A stretch of DNA of 64,000 bases from Trematomus loennbergii (Eukaryota; Chordata; Actinopteri; Perciformes; Nototheniidae), in the NCBI GenBank assembly GCA_012861695.1, contig JAAOOA010000597.1:204083-268082 (forward strand), given 5' to 3'. How positions within the stretch are numbered: the stretch's first letter is position 1; each line of letters begins with the position of its first letter. This document shows positions 11,586 to 23,503 of the stretch, one piece after another. The position numbers were made by a program, and so were the translations under genes. The notes under the pieces are model-generated. The model saw only the letters and a list, made by a program, of their open reading frames with translations. It searched no databases and was not told where the DNA came from.

Positions 11586-11666
11586 ATCTATAGCAGACTC
11601 GTAGGTGGGCCAGTTCTGATCGTCCTCACCGACAACGAGCAGCAGAGGACACTGCAGTCGTCCCAC
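11586..11666 (-). CDS. Copy A exon 8, catalytic Asp exon
   Basis: This 81-base, phase-0 exon encodes [19 protein letters not shown]. The acidic residue after VGE aligns with the triad Asp of the family. It is undamaged and equal in length to the copies at 37235-37315 and 2580-2660. Confidence 0.85.
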
Positions 11667-12179
11667 CTGCTCAGAGACACAGCAGCGTTTCAGATTGTAT
11701 CATCTGCTGCAGAATGTTTCATGATGCATCACTGTGCGATCATTTATCTTTGGATCTTTGACACTTTACTCAGAGCTACAGAAGCACATTTATCCACATA
11801 TACTTTGTTGTAGATATCAGCAGAGATTAAATACATATACAAAAATGTACATGGTTGTTCAGTCTAAAACAAATGTGAATACACAGGTGATAATACATAA
11901 TGCAAACAAACTGTTATCTATATCAACCAAATGATTTTTTTTTTACAAAAAGGGCTTCGAAGAGCAAAAACCCAGTTAAAAATCAGAAATATAAACTCTC
12001 TCAAGAGTCTGCTGGTACTCACGTCCACTTTGAGTGAGGGGTCTGTTGGGATGGGCAGCAGCATATCTCTAAGATCGACTGGTTATCCTTATCAAGTGAA
12101 TCTTGTCAATGTTTCTGATTTAAGAAAAGGAAAAGGATTCAATGTTTGTCTTGAGGGTGGCACCAGAGATTGATCATAG

Positions 12180-13960
12180 GGTAATTACAATCAAAATGAA
12201 AGCTGCAAGCTTCAGGAACCCATGTGCAGCCTCGAATCGCCATCGTCACTAACCACTTTGTATCATTAACCTGATTTGTTTGTGCATGTGCGCAAGTAAG
12301 CTACTTCTTGCCACCGCTTGAACTGATTTCACTACATTTCCCTACATGGGAATCAGATTTTCCAGTGATACAAATGCCTCTTATATATCGTACATGTAGG
12401 TGTCACGTACACCTTCGTGAAGGGTTTTTAGGGAGCGCTATAGAGCCATCCTGCCACACAGAAACACGACAACCATATCAGTTACTTAAGATCCTCCGTG
12501 TTAACGCCTGTGACAAATTTCGTAAATGCATCGCTAAACCCAAAATAAGTATGTTGAGGTATTTTAGGGGGCACTATAGAGTAACCTTGCTATACCAAAA
12601 CAAAACAACAAGTGCACGATAAGTTTTGATTGTCCAAGTCTTCTGATGGTACTGGCCAAATTTGGAGTCGATCTGATAAAAATTGTAGGAGGAGATAGTT
12701 TGGCACGGTCCCACAAAAGGGCAAAAATTGGAAGTAGATTACAGCCCTCTCTTCACTTGATTAGGACAGCTCCCTCTGCTGTAATTAATGTAAATTACAG
12801 TAAAAACCAGAGGTTTGTATGAAATTGTTCTTTTTTTGAAATAATGTTTTTTATGTGCAATTATAGGTTTTAATTTTGTATTTGTGTTAATTTAAAATGG
12901 GGGCGCCAGCTAAAATCTTGCCTAGGGCAGCAAATTGGTCAGGGCCGGCCCTGGTTGTGCGGAAAACTCAAAAGTGGCACATAGACATGTTCAGGGCCAG
13001 ACCATTAACCATCATCTGAAGTATGGTGCCATTTGGACAATTTTCCTTTGAGTTATGACAACATCGTGTTTTATGGGGAGGGATGCATTACCATGGAAAC
13101 GGCATATGATTACACCTCAGATTTAGCGTAAAGCTGTTGATGGGTGGACCGATGATATACAAGTGAAGTTTGATGGCGATCGGAACATGTCCATTGCACT
13201 TGCGTTGCCATGGAAATACCACATTATGAAACCTCAGATTTACGTAGAGCTGTTCAGGGCAGCAGTGTAAACCATCATGTGACGTTCGGAGCATGTCAGT
13301 TGGAGTTATGACATCATCGTGTTCCATGTCGAGGGATCACCTAGCATCACACAAACGTTAAAATGGGCGCCGCATAACGAGTACGCCGTGCGGTGAAAAG
13401 TTTCGATTTTGATAACTTTTCATCCCCCAAGTCTCGAGACGCTACTTTCCAAATTTGGTGTCGATGGGAAAAGATCCCTGGGAGGAGATCTTTAAAGTAG
13501 GGTATGTTAAATTCGAAATGGCCGACCTCCTGTACGTTTTTTTATACACCTCCAAAAGGCTTTTTTGTTAGTCTCCGCACTTTAGATATGCGTATCCAAT
13601 TTTGTTCATTTACGTGAAAGTGAAAGTGGGGGGAGTTTACATTAAAAAACAGAAGTGGCGTGCTTGCACATTTTTTTACGCAAAGTTACGGAACCCATTC
13701 CAAACGTCTATTTTCACCATTTCTGACGTGTTTGCAACATTTGGTGAGTTTTCATAAAGGTTGCGGGGGTCAAAAGTGCGTTCAAAGACGAAAAATTATA
13801 ATCATAATAATAATCCTATCGCGCCCACATCACTATGCACGAACGGGCTACATGCTGTCATGATTTTGGCCCGTTTTTCTGGGCTTTAGCCCGTCGTTTG
13901 GCCTGTTTTGTGTGTGGTGTCACACAAAACAGTCTCAGACCCTAATACAAATAGTCGAGG
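12180..13960. repeat. Intronic interspersed repeat, copy A intron 6
   Basis: The intron between exons 6 and 7 is filled with non-coding sequence whose composition and phrases (AGGGGGCACTATAGAG, GTGAAAGTGAAAGTGGGGGG, ATAATAATAATCCTATCGCG) look like a fish dispersed repeat. It also contains a hAT-type end, TCAGGGCCGGCCCTG, near 12940. It matches 37815-39585 in copy B. No protein was recognised. Confidence 0.45.
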
Positions 13961-14351
13961 AAAACAATAGTTCTTCATTCCGACTCTGTCGAGCTCAGGC
14001 TCTAATTAAAATCTCTTGTGAGCAGGAAAGGCATAGAGATAACTGAAAGAAGATTAACTTACTTTTAAATAAAGCATTAATTGTTCCACAGGTCCGTCAA
14101 TCGCTGCACATGACTCCCACTGATACACACTGCGCATCTGAGCTGGGAGACCACACACATACAGAGATCAGACAGCTGGACAGAATCCGATTATCGGTCA
14201 GATAATATAAGTGTGACATGGTTCTGATCCCTTGCAGTTCGCTGCGACGAATGAGCAACTTCCAGACATGGTGGACTATATTGCTATATTGAGTGCTTCT
14301 CATTGTGTGGAGTTATATTCAGTTGCAAGGCTACACCTGACATCAGTTGGA

Positions 14352-14442
14352 TAGATGGATGGATGGATGGATGGATGGATGATGGATGGATGGATGGATG
14401 GATGATGGATGATGATGGATGGATGGATGGATGATGATGATG
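14352..14442. repeat. (ATGG)n microsatellite beside exon 5 donor
   Basis: Tetranucleotide ATGG repeats, interrupted by ATG units, end about 7 bp below the splice donor of copy A exon 5. The copy B counterpart at 39984-40054 is shorter and purer. Confidence 0.95.
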
Positions 14443-14449
14443 GTCTTAC

Positions 14450-14569
14450 CTTTACAACCTGGGAGTAAACAGCCATTCTGAGAGTGACAGCGGCGCCTAA
14501 GGAAAGACCCAACATGGCGATCCTGCTGCCGAGGATCTGAGGATGCTGCTCCAGGACTCTATAGGCCGT
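14450..14569 (-). CDS. Copy A exon 5, nucleophile exon
   Basis: This 120-base, phase-0 exon runs from a CTGCTGCAG acceptor to a GTAAGA donor. It encodes [16 protein letters not shown]; the Ser in GLSLG sits at the nucleophile elbow. Bile-acid transferases characteristically have Cys here and thioesterases Ser, so a thioesterase-like activity is the better inference. Confidence 0.85.
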
Positions 14570-15419
14570 CTGCAGCAGAAAAATATGTCGAAAATATTTC
14601 TTCATTGATGATGCAGAACGTTTTTTGTTGGTCAGAAAGCGCTATCTTACATTTATATCTCATGTTTTCAAGATATACATGGTTGATGTACCTCAAAGTA
14701 ATCATTGTCCACCATTTTACAGTTTCCCTAGTGATTTTAGCTGTCAGGTAGTCGAGGGCCAGGGAGGCGATGCCGTGGGAGGCCAGCAGCGCTGCCCGGT
14801 ACTCCACCAACTTCCCTCCCCACCCCCAAAGGTCCAAGAGTCCGGGGAAAGGACCAGGTCCTTCAGACGATTCAAGACACCAAATACAATCACTAGCTCG
14901 GTAATTATACAATGATATATGGATTATTTGGAAAGCTTTACCATATTTGCTGAAAGCACAAAGTCTTCCACATACAATCAATTTGTGTAATTTAGCAATC
15001 GATAATATTACTTTTTACCGATGTACTCTTGAATTCAGTTTGATAAAAAATGTTGTTGTTCCAAAAGTTACAAATAACTAATGCTGAATTTGGTTCATTT
15101 TCATTGTTAATGTTCTTCTATGTCACACAAATGTCACCCCTAAACTTCCCCCAGAGGACACCTCCCTTCAGAATCTCCCCAGGTCCTACCTGAGGGCAGG
15201 AAGAGGGTCGCAGTGAGTCTGCCCTCTGTTATCGGGACTCTACGGACGCCGGGAGCCATGTACCATCGCTCTACCACCACACTGGCCAGCAGCACCTGAT
15301 CCAAGAAGCCCTCCGTCTGGTGACCCTGGTACACCGAGATTGTGACCCCCATGGGAGTCTGGACGTTCATCTCCTCCACCTTGAAGAATGAGGGGAATGA
15401 GGTAACTCTAACGGTACGT

Positions 15420-16140
15420 TCACACCGGACACACCGGATTAAAGCGATGCGAATATAATCGGCTTGAAGTTGTGTTTACTAGCGTCATTCAAACAAGTAG
15501 GCAGACGAAAACACTTTTCTAATATGTGTTTCGGAAATCGATCGATAAGACTAATCTAACATGTAGCTGCTCCGTCCACACTCACAACAATGTCATAAAG
15601 ACAGAAATAAAGCAGCGACTGTATTCGCCATGACACAGACAGTCTGTGGTTTGTACATGTATAACTTTTCCCAGTTTCTGAACAAATATGAGGAGCTGTG
15701 AGCTCTGAAACAGCTAACGGCTGATGTTTTGGTTATCTGATTCAACGTCAGTGACGGCAGGCCGAGATTGGCTAACGCGAGAATGTGCACGTGAATTTGA
15801 CGCTCGAGTTGACAAAATGTAACTCTCGCGAAGGCGCAAGTCGCGTCAATCTCGTCATTCGGTGTGAACGCACCATAAGGCTTCATTTAAATCCATCCCC
15901 TACACCTTTTTATGGAAGTTAATTTACTATAAATAATGATTATTTTTCATCCAAGATATGCTGACACAAAACTATGGTTCCGAAATGTTATACGGCTGCT
16001 CTTTCTACCAGAGAGACAGAAGGAGGCTCGTTCAGCTGAGATCGGAATACAGGCGGACTTCAGTTGGTCACAGAGTGCAGTGGTGTATGGGTCGTTTTGG
16101 AATTGGGCCTAATAATAATATTTTTTCCTGTACTGTCATC
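15420..16140. other. Copy A intron 2
   Basis: This is intron between exons 3 and 2, shared with 41030-41760. No gene was recognised. A GGTGTGAACGCACCAT block near 15860 and GGTACGTTCACACCGGAC near 15413 suggest the ends of a small inverted-repeat element. Confidence 0.4.
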
Positions 16141-17554
16141 TGAACAGCCCCATGGTTGTTGGCCTACCTGAGCCCAGTTTTGCTGCCAGGAACTGGTCTG
16201 AGGCTCCACAGCAGGCCCATCGGTTCAACCCCAGAATATGTCCCGCCCAGACTGGGATCCTGTGAAACTGTGGGAGTGAAATGGATAAAAATATTGACTT
16301 TTTTCTATTTTCACATATAACTCCATCATTTAATAACAAAATATGTTTTGCTGCCATTCACAAACTTTAGTAATCGTTCTAAATTCATCTTCCTGAATTG
16401 TGATGGTCTTACCGTTCACAATACTGGTGGCATCGGCAGTGTAGTGAGCAAAAGCCTCCCAGCTGTGTCCGTCTTCACACTGGTGGAGGGCGTGGATGGT
16501 CAGCTGGAACCCAGGGAGGAGGTTCTGGACCAAGACGGTGAACTTCTCATCCACAAGCCCTCTGGACGGCTGGACCGACAGCTTCACGCAATGCTGTTTC
16601 ATGTCCATCCTGAACTGAGCGGACAGAAGAAATCAAGAGACGATACAATTAATAAATAAATGACAGATTTCACTATTATTTCCAAATAAAGATGGTGCAA
16701 TATATTTTATTTATTGTATTTATTTAGTTGGAGTTGGAACTTGTGTGCAAACACTCAACCAGGGTCTCTAAAATCTAAGGAAATAAATGGTAAACACACC
16801 TTAAAAACACTACTATCCATCTAAACCCTAACCCTATCGACAGCTCCAGAGTCGGGTCCAGGAGGTAGCAGTTCCAGAACAGGGCCCAAAACCTCCCTTT
16901 CCCTGACCACATTAACCAGCTCTGACGGGGATTCCAAGGTGTCCACCTGGTCCCGAACCACCTCAATTGGATCCTTTCTTCGAAAAAGCAGCAGCGTCTC
17001 TACTCAAAGTCCCTCATGGATGAATGAACTTCTCAAATTATCCCTAAGGAATATTCCAGCCAACCTCCAGAGAAAGTCTAAGTATCCATGGACTTGTTAT
17101 TTTAGTCATGATTAACACTTCATGACCAGAGGTCAGAATAGAAATTAGGATAGACTGCTAGAGAGAGCTTTGCCTTCTGGCTTAGCTCTGATTTGCAGAT
17201 ATTACAATAAAAAACAATGTCATTCAGAAGCCTGTTTTCTTCTTACTTGGCAAAAACTGAATTCTGATTCCGATAGCTTCCGGACAAGTGTTATAATAAA
17301 ATACAGTCTTTTACCTCTGAAATGCTGTGCAGTATGAGTGTAAAGACACTGTGGATCAGTGAAATCATTTAACTTAAGTATAGTATCCGAATGCGTCCTC
17401 TACCACAGTACTTAAGTTTAAAATACTCCATGTTCGGCATTGTTGTCCCCCTTTCAGAAGGGCAAACGGCTAAAAATAAAATCAAAATTCTAGAGCTCTG
17501 CAGTCACAGAAGCTGACCACAAAAAGTGTCATTGTTAAATAAACACTAACTGAC

Positions 17555-17630
17555 CTTTCAAGCTTGTGTTCAGGTTTGCCTTCTTGACAGTTAGTTTGAT
17601 CTCCTCTTGGTTCTGAAGTCGTCTAAGCGT
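17555..17630 (-). other. Candidate 5' non-coding exon upstream of copy A
   Basis: The same 76-base block as 1736-1811, with TTTGCAG acceptor and GTCAGT donor, lies about 940 bp upstream of copy A exon 1. Its conserved borders in three copies support a transcribed role, unproven. Confidence 0.4.
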
Positions 17631-18119
17631 CTGCAAACAAAGCAATGACCTAATCAAACTTTGCAAGAACAGGTTCTTTTTTTATAGCAAACAAGTTCAG
17701 GTTAATATTTTGTGGAACTTTAATCTCCTCCCACAGCAACATCACTCGATCAAAGGTGGAGGGAATGTACCATTTGTAAAGAATGGGATGAGGTCAATCA
17801 TTATGATCCTTGTAATACATTAAACTTTCGCATATTGAATGAAGCATGTGAATTAACACAAGCAAATTATAGAATTTTGTGGTGATTTTACTGCGCACAG
17901 TACTTTGTTAGGGTGTTTTATGAAAATAAACCAGAGCCAGAAAGACAGAGGGGCAGCAGTTGAGAACGATTGCTAGCAGGATAGAGGCTACCAGGTTTCG
18001 TGTTAAAATCTGAAATGTAAAAAAATCCTTTATTCGCCCAGTTATGGAAATTATTAGACAGGGCTCAGCGTTAGCAAACAAGGGAGAAGAACGGATCAAA
18101 CTCCTGCTGATTTTATTTC

Positions 18120-18742
18120 TAGATCTGGGTTGGGATTCATTCACTTAAATGTGCGCAGTCTGTTACCTAAGTTAGATTTTGTCCGCATTTGGGCGAGCTC
18201 GACTGATGCTGATGTCATTGTCTTATCAGAAACGTGGCTAGATAAATCTATTTTGGCCTCTGACATCTACTTAAATGGTTATAGTGTATATCGTACCGAC
18301 CGTCCTAAAAAAGGTGGTGGCGTTGCCATTTATGTGAAAAATAAGTTTTGTGTAACCAAGATGGTTTCCAAATCTATTAATAAACAACTAGAATTTTTTG
18401 CCTTAAAACGAAGTAGCAAAGGGTCAACAGGTCATGGTGGTGGGCTGCTACAGACCCCCCTCAGCTGTCAAGGACTCTTTATCTTCATTGGCAAACTTTT
18501 ATCTCAACTTGACTACAAGGAAATAGTGCTGCTTGGTGATTTTAATTGGGACTGGTTAACTTCTGTCAGAGGACTTTAAAAACCTTTGTATCTCTCTGAA
18601 TGTTACTCAGATTATAGACAGTCCCACTGCCCTAACATTAAGTCCCCAAATAAATCCTCCTTAATTGATCTCATTTTAACTAATGTTCCCCATAAATACT
18701 CATCTGTGGGAGTATTTGCAAATGATCTGAGTGATCACTGTG
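18120..18742 (+). pseudogene. LINE endonuclease fragment (truncated copy)
   Basis: The frame encodes the start of an apurinic-type endonuclease: HLNVRSLLPKLDF, then VLSETWLD, later LLGDFNWDW and a broken SDHC. It matches 43740-44362 with added frameshifts near 18410 and 18570. It ends abruptly at 18742, where it is fused to a minus-strand L2 fragment by an internal deletion. Confidence 0.78.
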
Positions 18743-19316
18743 TTCAGTGCAAACAATCTGCTGAATCTCTCCACTCCTCTCTGACTGGCGGTAGAGGGCC
18801 ACTGATGAACACCTCCGCATTTAGAGAGCTGATAGTTTCTAACACACATTTAAAGTCTTCTTTCAGCCCTTCTGACTGTTGTTTCACAACATAATTTGTT
18901 CCAATGTGCAGTACCACATTTTTCACAGTCGGATGTTCAGCCCCAATATGCAGGATCTTCTCAGCCAAGTCAGAGACCATATCCTTGGGAAAACAGAGTA
19001 CTTTGGTGTTGTTCTTACTACACAGACTTTGTACATCTCTTACAGCAGAGTCACCCACAATCAGAGTTTCAGGCCCAGTCGTTAGCCTTCCCTCAAGGCT
19101 TTTACTTTTGGAGTAGCTATTGGTCCTTACCCTGCTGTGTGAAGAGGACAGGTTATCCAGCTCATCAGAAAGAGATCTCCGGTTCTGTGTCAGTGTAGCG
19201 TATCTGTTCTGGATTGGCACACTCAGTGGTTTAGCAGGATTGTTTGTAGTTCTCCCTTTAGCAGCTGTCCACGACTGTTTCCTCGTATGAAGAAGGGTTG
19301 AAGCATGGATGTATAA
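18743..19316 (-). pseudogene. L2-type LINE ORF1 (SGNH esterase) fragment
   Basis: The minus-strand frame carries LIVGDSAVRDV (block I of SGNH hydrolases) and VVLHIGTN (block III-like). It matches 48281-48858. The carboxy-terminal part of ORF1 and the reverse transcriptase are missing owing to the deletion at 18742/18743. Confidence 0.72.
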
Positions 19317-19620
19317 TAAGAACTGGATACAGCGTGGGAGGCGGGCCTCATTCATTCCTATGAGAGTTGCTCATTCGCGCATGATGATAAAATGGCCCAA
19401 CTTTTGAGAGAGCGAAACGTCACAGATTACCCGGCATGCCTGAGAAGTACCCGTTTGTGAACGGAATTCTGATTCTGATAACTTCCGGACGAGTGTAATG
19501 ATAAAATACAGTATTTACCTCTGATATGCTTTGCAGTATGAGTGTAAAAGACGGTGTGGATCAGTGAACTAATTTCCCTTGAGTATAGTATCCGAATGCT
19601 TCCTCTACTACAGTACTTAA

Positions 19621-20730
19621 AGTTGGGGTAGGTAAATTTGAGAAACCGGCTCGAGATCGCTAGAATTTGAAAATACACAACCGGAGAAAATCTGCTACCT
19701 TATAGAGCCCCTCCTCCAACACACACGAACGCGCACATGACCAATGAGGGCACGAGATAAGTTTGTGCACAGATGGAAGGCTGACAGGCAGGTAGGCCAT
19801 CCAGTTATTTTAGCCGGGCCGGCTAAAATGATTGTTCGTGCTTTTTACAGTACTACGGCTTCCACAGATGACATTTTTTATGGATTTTTTGTCAAAGCAC
19901 TTAAGATATTCATTGCTATCGGGATGTTAAGAGCATTCCATGGAATATAACAAAAAGTGTATCTCGAGCCGGTTTCTCCTGTTCACACCGCAGCGGCGCC
20001 GCCTCTTAGCTCCGGAATCCGGTTCACTTCCAGATCCAAAAAATTGTCGGTCTAGAAGCAAGAGCTTCGGAGCTAAGAGGCGGCGTCGCTTACGTCTCTA
20101 TTACGTCGAGGCGTGCAGGAAACTAAACCCACCTCCCCTGAACATGGGTCGACTGAAGAGTCTCGTCATGCCTGCCTACAAGCAGTAGCGCTGAGCAAAG
20201 TGACTAGAATGCAACAATACACTTATAAAAAAAACACACTTTATAAAGTCAGGCAACACTAACCAGGCTTCGTGTGATTTCTTTATTTGTATCTTACTTT
20301 GACCATCCGTTCGCTGTTATTGATCATTGTGGAGAGCAGGCAGACGTTTTGTCAATCAATACATGGGCTGCACAGGTTGTCATGTCCGACTATCACAAAT
20401 AGAATCATAATGAAAAATACGCCGGTAAAATGTGCCTGTAGAAAACGGCTTAGCAAGTAGTCAGTTTAGCTTCGGTTGCTATGCTAACATCACCCATGTT
20501 ATACCAGAGAAACTTTCATAACAGCGTTGTGATGCCAAACAGCGTCAATTCAGACTGGCACACATTCACTTAAGGGGAACTGGGGATATGTATCAGCTGC
20601 TTGTGTGACAGTCAGACAGTGAATACTTTAGAGCCGTGTGAGCTAATCCGGAGCTAACGGGAGAATAAACTCCCGTGGAAGAGCAGCCAGCACTGCAGCG
20701 GTCGGTAAATGCCGCTGAAACACATTAATA
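19621..20730. mobile_element. Collapsed TTAA MITE joined to second-level element
   Basis: TTAA at 19617-19620 precedes a MITE body like 4430-4814. Near 19976 it passes directly into sequence equivalent to 5657 onward of the nested element, so about 850 bp present in the copy 0 region is missing. The hAT found at 5943 is absent; its empty site is near 20260. ERV1 interrupts the element at 20731; the right part resumes at 31389. Confidence 0.65.
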
Positions 20731-20731
20731 T

Positions 20732-21620
20732 TGTTAGAAATTAAAATTCAATGTTTTATGGCATGATTTAGTCTAAAACATACCGTCAGTTTAAAAGCAG
20801 TCAGATGAAGAACTTATTATTTTTAGTATTGTGTTCACACCTTAAATGGTGTGAAAGGAGGGATTGTTAGAAATTAAAATCAATGTTAAACAGCATAATT
20901 CAGTCTAAAACATATCGTCAGTTTAAAGCTGTTTTATTGTGGAAAACCCGGAAGTTCTCAGGAAATCAATGCCAAGCTTTTATTCTGAAAATCTTTTATC
21001 TGGTTTGCATGTGACTAAATGTTGCGTTTTCTGAATGTAAAGTGAAAGTGACTTGGAGTGTTATCCACGAACGGACTTTAACACTACATCGATAGACGTT
21101 AAGATATTATTACTGCTGAATATTAGATAAAGGAACAGTTGATCATGGAGTGTTTACATTACGTGAGTAGCTATGACGTCAGAGGGAGCTACCGTAAACG
21201 AGAACGGTGTCGTAAAAGTGTTTCTAGGACTTCTAAACTAACGATTACAGCTGTTTATAAGGTATTAAATAGAAAGTCATGACAGAGATAAGGAGGAGAG
21301 AATGCTTAAGGAATAGGCAGAGAATATCAATGTCGAAATCATCTGTGCTCTCGCGATATCGAACCCACAAATGAGAAGCGGACCCACTATTTCACAGCGG
21401 GGACAACGACGTGGATAAAAACAGGCGGAAGGATAACTCGCTCTCTTTCCTTCGCTGCAGCCTGCCTGAAGACACACCGGCTTTGTCTCTCCATTACCCA
21501 TGCTTGTTCTTTAACCACGTTACTTAATTAAACTACCCATTTGAACCTTTTCAGAGACTCCATTAGTCTCGTTATTTTAAGTTTCTTTCCTGGGAGCGAG
21601 AAGATCACGAATTATCAACA
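20732..21620 (+). repeat. ERV1 5' LTR with embedded duplication
   Basis: The LTR starts TGTTAGAAATTAAAATTC and ends ATTATCAACA. A second TGTTAG start lies 133 bp in, at 20865, preceded by GTGAAAGGAGGGA. The LTR head is thus followed by a copy of the internal 3' end with its polypurine tract, then the full LTR. A TATA-like GATAAAAACAG lies near 21414. ERV2's LTR has a single head. Confidence 0.85.
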
Positions 21621-21622
21621 TC

Positions 21623-21640
21623 TGGTGACCCGACATGTGA
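21623..21640 (+). promoter_or_regulatory. ERV1 primer-binding site, tRNA-Trp type (mutated)
   Basis: TGGTGACCCGACATGTGAT starts two bases after the LTR. The ERV2 version is an exact complement of the 3' end of vertebrate tRNA-Trp; this one carries small changes. Confidence 0.75.
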
Positions 21641-23503
21641 TATCGACACTGGGAGAGGAATAGCTAGTTTCGGCGGAGATCTCGCGAACCAAAAAAACAC
21701 ACAAAGGGCCCATATGCGAACGGTAAGGAGAAGCCAGTTATATCAAATTCTTCAATAGCTTATATAGAACCATTTAGATTTGTGTGTTTTGAGGCGAGCA
21801 GGACATCCTGAGAACAGCTGTAAATGTAATGTTAAATATCTAAATTTAAACCAAACCACGTGGCGTTGTTTTAGAGCAAGCAAAGGGTAAGTCTCTATTC
21901 CTTTCTTTGATTCATTAACCAACTGCATGTTTTTAATATTAATCTTTTAAAGTCATTAGGGACGATAAATATTGTGTAGGACAATATTAAAAGACGCTGA
22001 GGGCGTTAGAGTCGTTTCGGACGACAAAGCTAGTACGGCTAGTAGGTGTTATACTGTTGTGTTTTCAACCAAGATATTGCAGAGTGGATTACGGTAATAG
22101 GAGTTACAGCAGCATTACGTTATATATGACGACGGTCTGTTCTTGGTAGCTGATAGGTCTCCATATTGGTCCCACACTAGCGTATCTAAGCAACATCAGA
22201 TAATCACCAGACCATAAGGTCAAATATTACGAGGATAGGTTTAAGGCTTATGACGTAAGGGTTCCTCATTTTAAGAATAGGATATCTCTAGGATAAAGCC
22301 CATATTCATTGAAATGTTATTTTGAATATAAAGTATAGTTTTCTGTTGTATTTTTAAACTGTGTCATACCACACCAGGGTTTCCATTTGTCCATTTAAAG
22401 ATCACCAAGCCATTATTTAAACTCATCAGTGAGAACCACATGGGATAATTTCAACATCTCTTTGTTCTGGGGGTCAGAGTTCTAAATAATCAGTAGCCAT
22501 CTTGTTTTGACTGTATTTCAAACAAGACACAAGGCAGTCGCCATTTCAAGAAATGCTAATTCGACAGACTCTTTTGTTCTTTGTGGTTTCACTCACATGA
22601 GGCCAAGTCCTTTCTGACCTCCATCTTGTGAAGAACAAACCATTCTTCTTGACCCAGTTGGATTTAGGAAATAGTACATTTTGATAAATCAGGTTACCTA
22701 TAGATATTGGAGTTGGTGTTTGGATCTGATCTTAAGCATTGTGATTGTATTTGGCTGGTTTATTCAAATGTGATGGCTGGATTATGTGTTATTGTTTAAA
22801 TCTTTAAGCATTGTGATTGTATTTGGCTGGTTTATTCAAATGTGATGGCTGATGTTTTTACTGTTTAATCATAAAGTGAATTTCTTTCCCATATCAAAGA
22901 TAGTTTTTAAGAAAATAAGCTTCTTGTTAAAAAGAAGTCCGTTTTTAGAAAATTTAAAAGGGGGAATTAAAAGCTGAAAAATTACAACAGCGCACTCTGC
23001 TGGTTGTACAGAATTGTTGCACAAGAAATAGGGATAAAGGGACAAACGTATAAATACAACACCAATTGATTATAATTATGCTAAGGTTTACTTTCAAGTA
23101 TTATAGATGAACACGTACTTCATCACACATAGATAGAATCACAGGTGGTTCCTGATATTAAGATAAGAAACCTTACATAAGTCTTTCAACCTAGACTGTA
23201 GAATACCTAAACACCACACAATTGAAGTAAAAACATAGTTTATGACATTAGCATAATTTCATGCACTTTGGAATACACTATACACAGTAAAGCTAGATTT
23301 TTACGAGATTTCTATTTGCATATTTCAAAGCCAAGCCACTGTACAAGTTTAAAAAAAAAAAAAAAAAAATTTGCATATTTTTTATGTTACTTTATTAATC
23401 TTTAAAAAAAAAAAAAAAAAAAAAAGTGGAAGTTGAGTTTGGATGACATAGGATATTTGCTATCAGGAGCGAAGGTACTATTCAGAAGATTAGTGATTCA
23501 TCT
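21641..23503 (+). other. ERV1 long leader, non-coding
   Basis: About 1.86 kb between primer site and gag shows no long frame. It contains a direct repeat (TTAAGCATTGTGATTG with following GGCTGGTTTATTCAAATG) at about 22732 and 22804, and poly-A runs near 23350 and 23405. The same leader is present in ERV2. Confidence 0.7.

Larger units (their letters stand above)
10474..16614 (-). pseudogene. ACOT/BAAT-family gene copy A, ten exons, frameshifted
   Basis: Exons in transcript order: 16413-16614 (ATG at 16606-16608), 16168-16267, 15190-15379, 14692-14860, 14450-14569, 14063-14142, 12023-12114, 11586-11666, 10706-10849, 10474-10603. Nearly all have GT-AG borders. The product would be an alpha/beta-hydrolase that cleaves or transfers acyl groups from CoA. 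Exon 2 carries [11 protein letters not shown], exon 3 PGVRR, exon 4 [14 protein letters not shown], exon 5 the nucleophile motif GLSLG, exon 8 GEDDQNW and exon 9 GHLIEPP. Relative to copy B, exon 6 lacks three bases, exon 7 two, exon 9 one and exon 10 four, so the downstream frame is lost and the carboxy end is altered. Exon 4 keeps its central frame, which copy B has lost, but is one base short. The exon 2/3 join does not agree in phase with the nearest acceptor. Confidence 0.8.

Noticed and set aside
23340..23425. Poly-A runs as retroposon tails
   Set aside because: They are part of the retroviral leader in both proviruses and alternate with a repeated AT-rich unit.
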